The notes beneath the pieces were generated by a model. It searched no databases, was not told the DNA's origin, and worked only from the letters and a program-made list of their open reading frames with translations. Below are positions 6,423 to 15,562 of a DNA stretch of 64,000 bases, piece after piece (the first letter of the stretch is position 1; every line of letters starts with the position of its first letter). The position numbers and the translations under genes are program-made. Source of the DNA: Massilia sp. HP4 (GTDB lineage Bacteria; Pseudomonadota; Gammaproteobacteria; Burkholderiales; Burkholderiaceae_D); assembly GCF_005222695.1 (NCBI RefSeq), contig NZ_STGG01000016.1:1-64000 (forward strand). The letters are read 5' to 3'.

Positions 6423-8129
6423 TCAGGCTACGACCTCGGAAAACTGCACGTCGATCGCTTCGCCCATTTGCCGCCATTCATGGAAGCGCCGGCGCTGTAC
6501 TCGCTGTTGCTCCACATTGTTCTGAACTTCTTCCACGTCGGCCTGGAGCTCAAGGAAGCCGGCAAAGAATTGTTCGACAAAGCGTGGTCCATCGAGGAGC
6601 TGGACCAGTTCCTCGCGCTGCCTTTCGAAGTTATCGACCATCTTGGCCATGGCCTTCTGGAACTCTTCGCGGCGCTTGGCCTGTTCCCAGCTGTCCCATG
6701 CTTCCAGCGCAAGGCCGACGACCGCCAGCGCACCATTCACGCCCTTGGCAAGGTTCGTCGCTCCCCAGGGTTTGAACTTCAGCATTTTTCCAAGGTCAAG
6801 CCCGATGTATTTGGCGGCAGTCACGATGCCGTCGCGTGTTGCAAGAACGGTGGTGTTGTTGACCACCTTGCTCTTGACCAGGTAATCCAGGCCCTGCTTG
6901 CCGAACTGCGTAACGGTGGAGTTGAAGTGATTGACCTCGGCATCGAAGCCGATCTTCATATTGCTGATTTCCTGTGTGACGGATTTTAGCTGGCGTTCGA
7001 ATTCATTTTGCAGGCGGGTTGATACCATGATGCCGTTGCTGCCGACCTCGCGTTCAAAGAAGTCCGGGAAGGTATCCATGTTGACGCCTTTGGCCTGGAG
7101 AATCAGGTCGGCGAAATAGTCGATCACGAAGCTGCGCAGGCTGATGCGCGTATCGACGATCTGCGACTTGGCGCCGAGCAGCTGCTTTTGCAGGCGCACG
7201 CTCATGCTCTCCAGCTTGTCGACTTCGGCGGCGATGCGCTTGTCGTTCTGCACCGCCACCGGCAGCTGCTTGGACAGCACGTCGCGGATCACGCTTTTCC
7301 TGGTTTCGCTGACGATCACTGAGGCGCCACCATTTGCCGCGATCTTTTCCGACGTCGCCGCTTGCAACAGCCCGATATGCGACAGCGCCTTGAACTGGTC
7401 GAGATTCGAAAGCCAGTGTTCGGTTCCCAGGTCGAATGGATTGGCGGCCACGCCGACGATCGACAACTGGGTTGCTTCATCGGCCTGCAGGGCGATCAGT
7501 TCGGTCAGGCGGCCACGCACATTGTCCTGCTTGACCGCCAGGTTCTGTCGATACTGGTGCTCGTCCTCGACGTCCGCCACTTCATCGAACCGGCTCAGCA
7601 CGAACACCGTGCGCGGCAGCAGGTTCAGCGTGCGGAACAGCCACACCAGGTCATCCTTGTGGCTTTGCTTGATCGGATTGGTCGGATCCATCACGTACAG
7701 GACCAGGTGCGCCTCGCTGACGTATTTCTTGGTGATGTCCTTGTATTTCTCGAGCGCGTGCGTTTCGGCGTTCACCTGTTCCTTGAATCCGAACAGGCCC
7801 GGCGTGTCGATCAGCACGAAATCCTGGCCGACCTCGTAGATGCGTACCTCATTCGACGATTCCTGGTGACTGATGTTCATGGTGGACTTGTCGAGCTTTT
7901 CCATCCATGCGGCCGCGATCGATGTCTTGCCGTCGGAAAAACCGCCCACCAGCGCCACCTTGAGTTTTTCGCCTGCAACGGTATTGACCGCGGTGTCGAG
8001 CTTCTGCTGCACGCTGGGATCGATCTGTACACCGACCTGAGCCCCCATGTGCAGGAAGTCTCCCAGCTTTTTCAATATCTCCAGCGATTTCGATTGTTGT
8101 GCCTTGAATGCACCGAGCGTGTTTTCCAT
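6423..8129 (-). CDS. leoA: Dynamin-like GTPase LeoA (Eleos anti-phage system component)
   Basis: 568 aa. The GTPase head has the unusual P-loop GGFSDGKTS at 62-70, which I know from E. coli LeoA, then DTPG at 108-111 (G3) and SRFDE at about 179-183 in the G4 position. A long, mostly helical stalk-like region follows (about 270-420), then a weakly hydrophobic stretch (VNGALAVVGLALEAW, about 485-500) and a charged helical tail. The start ATG shares one base with the stop of the larger partner (TAATG), so the pair is co-translated. Bacterial dynamins of this type bind or remodel membranes; LeoA/LeoBC pairs are listed as the Eleos defence system. The role here is inferred from family and arrangement. 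Confidence 0.8.
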   Translation of the reverse strand: MENTLGAFKAQQSKSLEILKKLGDFLHMGAQVGVQIDPSVQQKLDTAVNTVAGEKLKVALVGGFSDGKTSIAAAWMEKLDKSTMNISHQESSNEVRIYEVGQDFVLIDTPGLFGFKEQVNAETHALEKYKDITKKYVSEAHLVLYVMDPTNPIKQSHKDDLVWLFRTLNLLPRTVFVLSRFDEVADVEDEHQYRQNLAVKQDNVRGRLTELIALQADEATQLSIVGVAANPFDLGTEHWLSNLDQFKALSHIGLLQAATSEKIAANGGASVIVSETRKSVIRDVLSKQLPVAVQNDKRIAAEVDKLESMSVRLQKQLLGAKSQIVDTRISLRSFVIDYFADLILQAKGVNMDTFPDFFEREVGSNGIMVSTRLQNEFERQLKSVTQEISNMKIGFDAEVNHFNSTVTQFGKQGLDYLVKSKVVNNTTVLATRDGIVTAAKYIGLDLGKMLKFKPWGATNLAKGVNGALAVVGLALEAWDSWEQAKRREEFQKAMAKMVDNFERQREELVQLLDGPRFVEQFFAGFLELQADVEEVQNNVEQQRVQRRRFHEWRQMGEAIDVQFSEVVA

Positions 8130-10324
8130 TACAGAGTCCCTGCGGTTTCGATTTTCTTGGAAAGGTTTTTGAGTTGACGCTCGGACTTGCCGAGCATCGT
8201 GACGACACTGGCGATCTGGGCCGCCGGCTTATCCAGCACCGCTTTCAGGGCCTCGACCTTCGGCTCAAGCTGCGGTAAAGCAGCGGCCAGGCTGTCGTTC
8301 AGGGATTCGCGCATCTTGTCGGCGATATTGTCCAGGTTCGAATTGGCCGATTTGCGCTGCTGCGATTTCTTGTAATCCGAGCTGAAGAATCCGATAACTG
8401 CCTTGACCGCACCGGCCAGTACCGTGATGGCGCCAATTGCCAGCACTACCCAACCGGCTGGATTCCAGATCATCAGCGCGCCGCCAACCAATGCGCCCAG
8501 CAGGCCGGGAATATTAATACCGTTGTCGATATCGATCTTCAGGTCGAGCTTGCCGCCAAGTCCGGTGACGCGGATGTTTCCATAGGCGTCCATCAGTTCG
8601 GCCGCGAAGGTCTGGAAGCGTTTGACGATATCGTCGATCTGGACCTGGAATTTCTCGACCTCCTTCTGCATGATGCCCGGCAGCTCGGCGACCAGCGTGG
8701 CCTGTTCCCTGGCGATGAACCGCTCCAGCGCATCCTTGAAATCGTCGTTGCTGATGTCGCCCTCGATCTCGTCGTAGATTTTCTTGCGCACGTTATTGTT
8801 GAACCGGGAGATCGCGCTCTCGCCCTGCGATTCGAGCCGCGACTTGAGTGCATCGAGCGCGGTCTCGAGCTGCATTTGCGCTTGTTCGGCATCCTTTTTC
8901 AGTTCTTTGCCGAGCGGTGTGAAGGATTCGCGCAGGGTCTTCGAAACTTCGTCGATGGTGCCGCGGACAACCTGGTTCGCCTTGTTGTAATTGGAGCGGG
9001 TAATCTTGCGCTTGAAGTCCCTCACCAGGTCGGTCAGCAGCAGCTCGCGAAAAGCCGCGACGCCTGACCGCTCGAGTAACTCCTGTCCGCTTCGCTTTGC
9101 CATGAACTTGGCCTTGTTGGCGGCGTTCTGCGAGTCGGGCACGAGACACGATGCGGCTGCAAGGAACGCCGGATAGGCGCTCAGTGCCACCGTACCGCGA
9201 TATTGCTCACCCAGGACTTCATGCATCCGGCGATCGAGATCCTGCAGGCTGGCCTGTTCGTCGTCGCTGACCAGGCGATCCGCCTTGAGCTGGATCGGAT
9301 TCGTGACACGCTTGTTATAAACCGTCCATACCTCGGTTTGCGCACCAAGGTGCTGCCTGATCTTTTCCAGCGTTCCGGGCTGGCGGTCATCGCCTTTTTG
9401 CGGCGCTGCGGCCTTGTTGGTGACGTAGAAAACAGCATGCGCTTTTTGTACGCCGGCCAGGATGGCGTCCATCACGCGGGTTTCCTTGCCTTCGATGCCG
9501 GGCACGTCGAGTAATGCGAACCGCTGTTCGCCGTTCGAGAAATGATACGGGGTGGTGTCGAGCGTAAAGTCCGAGGTGCCGTTACCGATGATGGCGCCGT
9601 CGGCACGGCTTTCGAGAAGCGCCAGCGACGCTTCGGCCTGCTTTAGCGACTGTTCGCGACCTTCATGTTCCTGCCGCGCCGCGCGTTGTTGCTGTTCAAG
9701 CGCGGCGGCTTCCTGGCGCTTGGCGGCTTCGGCAGCCTGCAGTTCCTTTTCCAGGTGTGCAGTTTCCTTTTGCTGCGGCAGCTTGATGAAGAGATCGAGC
9801 AGCTTGCGCCATACGGATGCTGTTTCCTTATGCCGGGCGATTTGCTGTCGCAACTCATCGACGCGCTCGCGCTGGATGTGGGTTTGGCGAGAGAAATGAT
9901 CGTCCAGTGCATCCAGGCTGGCCTGGCAGGTTGAACAAGCTTGCGCGGCTTCTTCGACGGCATTGCGCATCTGCGCCAGATGTTCCCCACTAATGCCGTA
10001 TTTCTGCTGTAGATCCCTGAATTCCTGCTGCTGCGCCAGTTTCCCGGATTCGTTCAGCAGCATCCGCATCGTTTCGATGATGGTGGATTTACCGGCGTTC
10101 GTTTCGCCGTAAAAGGCGATGGTGAAGGTGTCCCATTCGGCATTCTTGCTCAGCGATTCGATGTTGCCGCGCAAATCCTTACTGAGTTCGCTGAAGATCT
10201 GGACCGCTTTATCTTTCGCTTGCGAAGTATCCTTATCAGAGGGTAAGTCTTTCAAGCTTTGTAAAACAGTATCCAGCTCCGATAAGACACTAATGTAAAT
10301 ATCTTTAGGTAACTGCAAATCCAT
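8129..10324 (-). CDS. leoBC: Large dynamin-like GTPase LeoBC (Eleos anti-phage system component)
   Basis: 731 aa. P-loop GETNAGKST at 73-81 and G3 DVPG at 273-276. About 190 residues, largely heptad-rich coiled coil (roughly 90-240, QE-, K- and A-rich), are inserted between them. VYNKRV near 335-340 is a likely G4. A helical stalk follows, with a hydrophobic hairpin at 607-649 that probably inserts in the membrane, then an amphipathic tail. The start is placed at ATG 10324; an upstream in-frame TTG at 10381 would add 19 residues but lacks support. In E. coli the related functions are split into LeoB and LeoC. Codon use and GC look unlike the flanking housekeeping genes, suggesting acquisition. 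Confidence 0.78.
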   Translation of the reverse strand: MDLQLPKDIYISVLSELDTVLQSLKDLPSDKDTSQAKDKAVQIFSELSKDLRGNIESLSKNAEWDTFTIAFYGETNAGKSTIIETMRMLLNESGKLAQQQEFRDLQQKYGISGEHLAQMRNAVEEAAQACSTCQASLDALDDHFSRQTHIQRERVDELRQQIARHKETASVWRKLLDLFIKLPQQKETAHLEKELQAAEAAKRQEAAALEQQQRAARQEHEGREQSLKQAEASLALLESRADGAIIGNGTSDFTLDTTPYHFSNGEQRFALLDVPGIEGKETRVMDAILAGVQKAHAVFYVTNKAAAPQKGDDRQPGTLEKIRQHLGAQTEVWTVYNKRVTNPIQLKADRLVSDDEQASLQDLDRRMHEVLGEQYRGTVALSAYPAFLAAASCLVPDSQNAANKAKFMAKRSGQELLERSGVAAFRELLLTDLVRDFKRKITRSNYNKANQVVRGTIDEVSKTLRESFTPLGKELKKDAEQAQMQLETALDALKSRLESQGESAISRFNNNVRKKIYDEIEGDISNDDFKDALERFIAREQATLVAELPGIMQKEVEKFQVQIDDIVKRFQTFAAELMDAYGNIRVTGLGGKLDLKIDIDNGINIPGLLGALVGGALMIWNPAGWVVLAIGAITVLAGAVKAVIGFFSSDYKKSQQRKSANSNLDNIADKMRESLNDSLAAALPQLEPKVEALKAVLDKPAAQIASVVTMLGKSERQLKNLSKKIETAGTL

Positions 10325-10333
10325 GGCGCATAT

Positions 10334-10360
10334 CCCATTCAAACAGGCCGGTTGAATGGG
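10334..10360 (-). promoter_or_regulatory. Inverted repeat overlapping the leoBC translation start region
   Basis: CCCATTCAA (10334-10342) and TTGAATGGG (10352-10360) are perfect 9-bp arms around a 9-base loop. The repeat lies 10-36 bases before the leoBC start. In the mRNA its 3' arm contains the only purine-rich stretch (GGGA) that could serve as ribosome site. It could be a translational switch or a protein-binding palindrome. The upstream 80 bp (10361-10438) are AT-rich with no convincing -35/-10 pair. Confidence 0.5.
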
Positions 10361-10438
10361 TATTTTATTTCCAAAACGCAAAAATGCGAAATAGAAATTT
10401 ATTTTTCACCTAGGAAAAACTGAAAGACGTGTATTCGC

Positions 10439-11902
10439 TTACATGAGGATCACGTCGTACTGTTCCTGGTGATACCCTTTTTCGACCTGCAACGAAATGC
10501 GCTTGCCGATAAAGTCGCCCAGCATCGCCAGATGCTGCGATTCTTCTTCCAGGAACAGGTCGATCACCTCTTGCGAGGCGACAATGCGGAATTCGCGCGG
10601 GTTGAACTGCTTGGCTTCGCGCAGCAGCTCGCGCAGGATCTCGTAGCAGATCGTGCGGCTGGTCTTGACTTGCCCCTTGCCCGAGCAGGCCGGGCAGGGT
10701 TCGCACAGGATGTGGGCCAGCGATTCGCGGGTGCGCTTCCTCGTCATCTCGACCAGGCCCAGGGCCGAGAAGCTGCTCACCGAGACCTTGGTGCGGTCGC
10801 GCGCCAGGGTCTTCTTCAGCTCGGCCAGCACCGCGTTGCGGTGCTCGTTGTTCTCCATGTCGATGAAGTCGAGGATGATGATGCCGCCCAGGTTGCGCAG
10901 GCGCAGCTGGCGCGCGATGGCGTGCGCCGCCTCCAGGTTGGTCTTGAAGATCGTGTCGGCGAAGTTGCGCCCGCCGACGTAGCCGCCGGTATTGACGTCG
11001 ATGGTCGTCATCGCCTCGGTCTGGTCGACGATCAGGTAGCCGCCCGATTTCAGGTCGACGCGCCGGCCCAGCGCGCGCAGGATCTCTTCTTCCACGCCGT
11101 ACAGGTCGAACAGCGGTCGCTCGCCCGTGTAGTGCGCCATGCGCGACAATACGCTCGGGGTATAGACCTGGGCGAATTCGGCCAGCTTGATGAAGTTCTC
11201 GCGCGAGTCGACCTGGATGCTGGCCGTCTCGTCGTGCACGAAATCGCGCAGCACGCGCTGGGCCAGGCTCAGGTCCTGGTACAGCAGGGTGGTGGGCGGC
11301 AGGGTGCGGGCGCCCTGCACGATGGCGCCCCAGGTCTTGCGCAGGTAGTCGACGTCGGCCCCGATATCGTCGCTTGATGCTTCCTCGGCCATCGTGCGCA
11401 CGATGTAGCCGCCTTTTTCGTCGGCCGGCAGCAGGCTTTGCAGGCGCGCGCGCAGGCGTTCGCGCTCGGCTTCCTTTTCGATCTTCTGCGAGATCCCGAT
11501 ATGCTGGTCTTGCGGCAGGTACACCAGCATGCGCCCGGCGATCGAGATCTGGGTCGACAGGCGCGCGCCCTTGGTGCCGATCGGGTCCTTGATGACCTGC
11601 ACCGTCAATACCTGGCCGTCGAACAGCAGTTTTTCGATCGGGGTCGGCGGGGCATTGCCGCCGTCGTGGCTGCGCGCTTCCCAAATGTCGGCCACGTGCA
11701 GGAAAGCGGCGCGCTCCAGGCCGATGTCGATGAAGGCCGACTGCATCCCCGGCAGCACGCGCACCACCTTGCCCAGATAGACGTTCCCCGCCAACCCGCG
11801 CGTGAGCGTGCGCTCGATGTGCAGCTCTTGCACCGCGCCCTGCAGGACCAGCGCCACGCGCGTTTCCTGCGGTGTGATGTTGATGAGGATGTCTTCGTTC
11901 AT
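10439..11902 (-). CDS. rng: Ribonuclease G
   Basis: 487 aa, normal length for RNase G. An N-terminal S1-like RNA-binding region (about 35-125, GNVYLGKVVRVLPGMQSAFIDIG) is followed by the catalytic RNase E/G domain. Its metal-binding aspartates lie in TTIDVNTGGYVGGRNF and IILDFIDMEN, and a zinc-link CPAC motif lies in CEPCPACSGKG. It acts as an endonuclease in 16S rRNA 5' maturation and mRNA decay. It is too short to be RNase E, lacking the scaffold tail. It is the last housekeeping gene of the leftward block that begins at yebC; leoBC begins 114 bp downstream. Confidence 0.95.
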   Translation of the reverse strand: MNEDILINITPQETRVALVLQGAVQELHIERTLTRGLAGNVYLGKVVRVLPGMQSAFIDIGLERAAFLHVADIWEARSHDGGNAPPTPIEKLLFDGQVLTVQVIKDPIGTKGARLSTQISIAGRMLVYLPQDQHIGISQKIEKEAERERLRARLQSLLPADEKGGYIVRTMAEEASSDDIGADVDYLRKTWGAIVQGARTLPPTTLLYQDLSLAQRVLRDFVHDETASIQVDSRENFIKLAEFAQVYTPSVLSRMAHYTGERPLFDLYGVEEEILRALGRRVDLKSGGYLIVDQTEAMTTIDVNTGGYVGGRNFADTIFKTNLEAAHAIARQLRLRNLGGIIILDFIDMENNEHRNAVLAELKKTLARDRTKVSVSSFSALGLVEMTRKRTRESLAHILCEPCPACSGKGQVKTSRTICYEILRELLREAKQFNPREFRIVASQEVIDLFLEEESQHLAMLGDFIGKRISLQVEKGYHQEQYDVILM

Positions 11903-11957
11903 GGATCCTGCCGTGCGTATTGTTCAGGATGACATGATACACCCCGAAGGGGGCGCC

Positions 11958-11993
11958 GTAGGGTCGGCGGCTCTGCCGCCGACGCGGTGATGG
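11958..11993. repeat. Dispersed palindromic repeat, copy 1
   Basis: GTAGGGTCGGCGGCTCTGCC followed by GCCGACGCG forms a stem (CGGCGGC...GCCGCCG) between maf and rng. The same unit, including the trailing GTGATGG, occurs in inverted orientation at 34521-34556, and a close variant at 34445-34473. It is a REP-like intergenic element. Confidence 0.75.
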
Positions 11994-12027
11994 TTGGCCG
12001 TGAAATCAGCCGGCACGAACACAAAGA

Positions 12028-12642
12028 TTAAATCGCCAACCCGGCCTTGCGCAGCAGGTTCGCGGTCTCGAACAAGGGCAGCCCCATGATGCCGGAATGG
12101 CTGCCCTCGATATGCTCGATGAACAGCGCAGCCGGGCCCTGGATGCCATAGGCGCCGGCCTTGTCATACGGTTCGAGGGTGGCGCAATAGGCCCTGATCT
12201 GCGCCGCAGTCAAGGTGGCGAAGCGCACGTTCGACACCTGCGTGACCTGCTCGGTCACGTTCTGGGCGTGCACCGCGACCGAGGTCAGCACCTGGTGGGT
12301 GCGGCCGGACAGGCGTTCGAGCATTGCCACCGCCTCGCGGATATCGGCCGGCTTACCGAGGATCTCGCCGTCGATCGTGACAGTGGTGTCGGCTGTCAAT
12401 ACAGGGCGCAGCGGCTGGCGCCGCTGCAGCAGGAGGTTGTAGGCGAAGGCGCCCTTGGCGCGCGCCACGCGTGCCACATAGGTGTGCACGTCTTCGCCCG
12501 GCAGTACGTCTTCGCTGACGTCGACCACGCGGCCCGGATCGCTGCGCAGCAGCATCAGTTCAAAATCCACGCCGATCTGGCGCAACAGTTCGCGCCGGCG
12601 CGGGCTTTTCGAGGCGAGGTAGATTTTATTCTGGTTTTTCAT
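12028..12642 (-). CDS. maf: Maf-family nucleotide pyrophosphatase (dTTP/UTP pyrophosphatase, YhdE type)
   Basis: 204 aa. It starts with the substrate-binding SKSPRRRELL signature. The catalytic acid lies in TADTTV, followed by GEILGKP, and the block EPYDKAGAYGIQG identifies the YhdE/Maf (rather than YceF) branch. It hydrolyses dTTP, UTP and modified pyrimidine triphosphates to monophosphates, a house-cleaning role. It lies 26 bp after rlmH in the conserved yebC-to-rng run. Confidence 0.92.
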   Translation of the reverse strand: MKNQNKIYLASKSPRRRELLRQIGVDFELMLLRSDPGRVVDVSEDVLPGEDVHTYVARVARAKGAFAYNLLLQRRQPLRPVLTADTTVTIDGEILGKPADIREAVAMLERLSGRTHQVLTSVAVHAQNVTEQVTQVSNVRFATLTAAQIRAYCATLEPYDKAGAYGIQGPAALFIEHIEGSHSGIMGLPLFETANLLRKAGLAI

Positions 12643-12668
12643 CGCGGGTTGGTTCGGCGTCGAGCCGT

Positions 12669-13139
12669 TCAGACACGGTGGTAGGGATGATTCTGGGTGA
12701 TCGACCAGGCGCGGTAAAGCTGTTCCGCCAGCATGACCCGGACGATTCCGTGCGGCAGGGTCATGCTGGAGATGCGGATCAGCCCTTCAGCGCGCGCCTT
12801 CAGCTCGGGATCGAGGCCGTCGGCGCCGCCGATCAGGAAGGCGGTGTCGCGGCCGTCGCGCTGCCAGGTTTCAAGCTGTTGCGAGAGCCCGACGCTGGTC
12901 AGGTCCTTGCCGCGTTCGTCCAGCGCGACGATGCGCACGCCCTTCGGCAGCGCCGCCTCGATGCGCTCGCGCTCGAGCGCCATCGCGGTGGCGGCGGTCT
13001 TGCTGCCGGAGCGCTCGACCGGCTTGATTTCCTTGAGCACGATGCGCAGCTCGGGCGGCATGCGCTTCGTGTACTCGGTGAAGCCGGACTCGATCCAGGC
13101 CGGCATCTTGTGGCCGACCGCGGCAATGATCAACTGCAT
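12669..13139 (-). CDS. rlmH: RlmH, 23S rRNA pseudouridine-1915 N3-methyltransferase
   Basis: 156 aa, exactly the family length. It is a SPOUT methyltransferase with the SAM-binding knot [17 protein letters not shown], the [23 protein letters not shown] segment, and the C-terminal NHPYHR signature. It methylates pseudouridine 1915 of 23S rRNA in the assembled 70S ribosome. It sits 9 bp downstream of rsfS, the usual partner. Confidence 0.97.
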   Translation of the reverse strand: MQLIIAAVGHKMPAWIESGFTEYTKRMPPELRIVLKEIKPVERSGSKTAATAMALERERIEAALPKGVRIVALDERGKDLTSVGLSQQLETWQRDGRDTAFLIGGADGLDPELKARAEGLIRISSMTLPHGIVRVMLAEQLYRAWSITQNHPYHRV

Positions 13140-13148
13140 GCCTCGCCC

Positions 13149-13871
13149 TTACTCGGCATCCTTCTTGATGCGGCGGATCACCTTCTTGACCGGTGCGGCG
13201 GCTTCGGCGGCAGGTGCGGCCTTCGGTGCGGCGGCCTTGCTCACGCGCTTCGGCGGCTTGGCCTTGGTCGCTTCGACGGCGGCGACTTCGGTCTTGCTCG
13301 GCGCGACCTTCACGGTCTTGCCGGTCGGGACTGCCTTGGCGGCTGCCTTCTTCGCGGCCGGCTTCCTGGCGGCAGCCGTCTCGGTCGTGGCGGCCTTGGT
13401 CGCGCGCTTGGCGGCCGGCTTGCGTTCGTTGACCGGCTTGGCGGCTTCTTGCGCCTGGTTGGCGGCCAGGTGCTTCGACTTCGGCTTGGCGGCGTCGGCA
13501 TCGATGCCCTCGGCGGTCGACTTGCGCTTGGCGGCGCCCAGCTTGACCGGCTTCTCGCCCCAGATCTCTTCGAGGCGGTAGTACTGGCGGATCGCGGGCT
13601 GCATGATGTGGACGATCATGTCGCCCAGGTCGACCAGCACCCATTCGCCGGTGTCTTCGCCTTCCATGCCGATGACGTCGCCGCCGGCAGCCTTGACCTT
13701 GTCGCGCACCGAAGCGGCCAGCGCCTTGGTCTGGCGGTTCGAGGTGCCCGAGACCACGGCGATGCGGTCGAACAGGCTGGTCAGGTGGGTCGTGTCGAAC
13801 AGGACGATGTCCTGGCCCTTGACGTCTTCGAGGGCGTCGACCACGAGGGTTTGCAGTTTCTTGATATCCAT
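13149..13871 (-). CDS. rsfS: RsfS ribosome silencing factor with long Ala/Lys-rich C-terminal extension
   Basis: 240 aa. Residues 1 to about 110 are a normal RsfS (VDALEDVKGQDIVLFDT, SLFDRIAVVSGTSNRQ, GEWVLVDLGDMIVHIM), which binds uL14 and blocks subunit joining under starvation. The family is usually about 110-130 aa. Here a further ~125 residues rich in Lys, Ala, Pro and Thr (KKAAAKAVPTGK-like, ending VKKVIRRIKKDAE) follow, resembling histone H1-like tails. No frameshift is needed to explain it. The extension probably adds RNA binding. The start ATG shares one base with the nadD stop (TAATG). Confidence 0.93.
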   Translation of the reverse strand: MDIKKLQTLVVDALEDVKGQDIVLFDTTHLTSLFDRIAVVSGTSNRQTKALAASVRDKVKAAGGDVIGMEGEDTGEWVLVDLGDMIVHIMQPAIRQYYRLEEIWGEKPVKLGAAKRKSTAEGIDADAAKPKSKHLAANQAQEAAKPVNERKPAAKRATKAATTETAAARKPAAKKAAAKAVPTGKTVKVAPSKTEVAAVEATKAKPPKRVSKAAAPKAAPAAEAAAPVKKVIRRIKKDAE

Positions 13872-14569
13872 TAGTTTTTGTACAGGTTATGTTGTTGAAT
13901 ATAGTCTAGCACTTGCGCCATCCCGAGCGCGCTTGCATCCGCGCCGGAGTGCAAGGCCGTCCGGAGCTGGCTGGACGAGAGGTCCACATCCAGCGTCGGC
14001 GCGAGGCAGACTTTTCCGTGCGCCAGCAGGCGCACGGTGTCGGGCGTTGCAAGCCGCGCCGACAGTTCTTGGGCCACCATGGGTGGCAATGCTTCTTGCG
14101 CCAGGTCGTAGCCTGGACGCGTCGCCACGCCCAGGTTGGCGAGGGCAAACAATTCGCGCCATTCGTTCCAGCTGTCGAGCTTGCGCAACTGGTCGGCGCC
14201 CATCAGGAACACGATCGAGGCCCGCGGGCCCAGCTCCGCGCGCAACACGCGCAGGGTTTCGACCGTGTAAGTCGCGCCTTTACCCTGTTTTGTGCGTTCG
14301 ACTTCCTGCAGGTCGATCGTCACCGGCAGCGCCTCATTGCGCAGCGGTGCGAAGGCTAGTTCGAGCATCGCGATGCGGTCCGCATCGCCGGCTTCGAGGC
14401 CGGTCTTTTGCCACGGCTGGCCGGCCGGCAGGATGCGCAGCAGGTCGGGCCGCAACAGCCGGGCGAACAGCTGCGCCAGCGCGACGTGGCCCCGGTGCAC
14501 CGGATCGAAACTGCCGCCCAGGACGGCGATGCAGCGGTTGCGGCCAGGCGCGCCGGCGGCCCCGGTCAC
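13871..14569 (-). CDS. nadD: Nicotinate-nucleotide adenylyltransferase
   Basis: 232 aa. The nucleotidyltransferase motif [10 protein letters not shown] at about 19-28 carries the (H/T)xGH-type catalytic site. [14 protein letters not shown] and the C-terminal SSSQLRTAL (ISSTxIR-like) complete the signature. It makes nicotinic acid adenine dinucleotide from NaMN and ATP in NAD synthesis. It overlaps the hemF stop by 4 bp (ATGA) and abuts rsfS, so the three are translationally coupled. Confidence 0.95.
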   Translation of the reverse strand: MTGAAGAPGRNRCIAVLGGSFDPVHRGHVALAQLFARLLRPDLLRILPAGQPWQKTGLEAGDADRIAMLELAFAPLRNEALPVTIDLQEVERTKQGKGATYTVETLRVLRAELGPRASIVFLMGADQLRKLDSWNEWRELFALANLGVATRPGYDLAQEALPPMVAQELSARLATPDTVRLLAHGKVCLAPTLDVDLSSSQLRTALHSGADASALGMAQVLDYIQQHNLYKN

Positions 14570-15477
14570 GGCGCCAGCCAGTCCCGGTGCACCAGGAAGT
14601 CGGAATACAGGCGTGCCTCGGGGCTACCGGGTTCGGGATGCCAGTCGTAGCGCCATTTGACGATCGGCGGCATCGACATTAGGATCGCTTCGGTACGCCC
14701 GCCCGACTGCAGGCCGAACAGGGTGCCACGGTCCCAGACCAGGTTGAATTCGACGTAGCGCCCGCGCCGGTAGGCCTGGAAGTCGCGCTCGCGTTCGCCA
14801 TACGGCTGGTCCTTGCGGCGCTGCAGGATCGGCAGGTAGGCATCCAGGAAGCGTTCGCCCACGCTCTGCACCAGCGCATACGATTGCTCGAAGCCGAGTT
14901 CATTGAAATCGTCGAAGAAGATGCCGCCCACGCCGCGCGGTTCCTTGCGGTGCTTGAGATAGAAGTAATCGTCGCACCAGGTCTTGAAGCGCGGATGCAG
15001 CTGTTCTCCAAAAGGCGCCAGCGCATCGTGGCAGACCTGGTGGAAGTGGCGCGCGTCGTCCATCTCGCCATAATACGGGGTCAAATCCATGCCGCCGCCG
15101 AACCACCAGACCGGCTCCTTGCCGGGCGCGGTCGCCTCGAAAAAGCGCACGTTCATGTGCACCGTGGGCGCGTACGGGTTACGCGGGTGCAGCACCAGCG
15201 ACACGCCCATCGCTTCCCAGGCGCGGCCGGCCAGTTCCGGACGCACGGCCGTGGCCGATGGCGGCAGTGCCGCGCCGCGCACGTGCGAGAAGTTCACGCC
15301 GCCGCGTTCGAACACATTGCCTTCCTCGACCAGGCGCGAGATGCCGCCGCCGCCTTCGGGGCGCACCCATTCGTCGCGCAGGAACGGTTTGCCATCGACC
15401 TGTTCGAGACCGTGGACGATGCGCGCCTGGAGCTCGAGCAGCCAGGCCTTGATGGCGGCGGGATGGGGGGAAGACAT
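14566..15477 (-). CDS. hemF: Oxygen-dependent coproporphyrinogen III oxidase
   Basis: 303 aa, the usual length. Typical blocks include [22 protein letters not shown] with the family's RNPYAPT and [32 protein letters not shown], and [14 protein letters not shown]. It decarboxylates coproporphyrinogen III to protoporphyrinogen IX using O2, so the organism can make heme aerobically. It lies between purD and nadD in the conserved block. Confidence 0.97.
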   Translation of the reverse strand: MSSPHPAAIKAWLLELQARIVHGLEQVDGKPFLRDEWVRPEGGGGISRLVEEGNVFERGGVNFSHVRGAALPPSATAVRPELAGRAWEAMGVSLVLHPRNPYAPTVHMNVRFFEATAPGKEPVWWFGGGMDLTPYYGEMDDARHFHQVCHDALAPFGEQLHPRFKTWCDDYFYLKHRKEPRGVGGIFFDDFNELGFEQSYALVQSVGERFLDAYLPILQRRKDQPYGERERDFQAYRRGRYVEFNLVWDRGTLFGLQSGGRTEAILMSMPPIVKWRYDWHPEPGSPEARLYSDFLVHRDWLAP

Positions 15478-15562
15478 GGGGATTTGACCGGGGAATGAAA
15501 AGTGCGCAGATTGTACACCTGCGCACCTGGTAGTTATATCTGGCGTTCGTGGTGGCCGGGCT

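Noticed and set aside
6149..10438. Composite transposon carrying the leo genes
   Set aside because: No transposase, flanking IS copies or terminal repeats were found at either side of the pair.
13149..13500. Frameshift or fusion in rsfS causing the long tail
   Set aside because: The frame is open throughout, keeps high-GC third-position bias and ends cleanly 9 bp before rlmH; a genuine extension is simpler.
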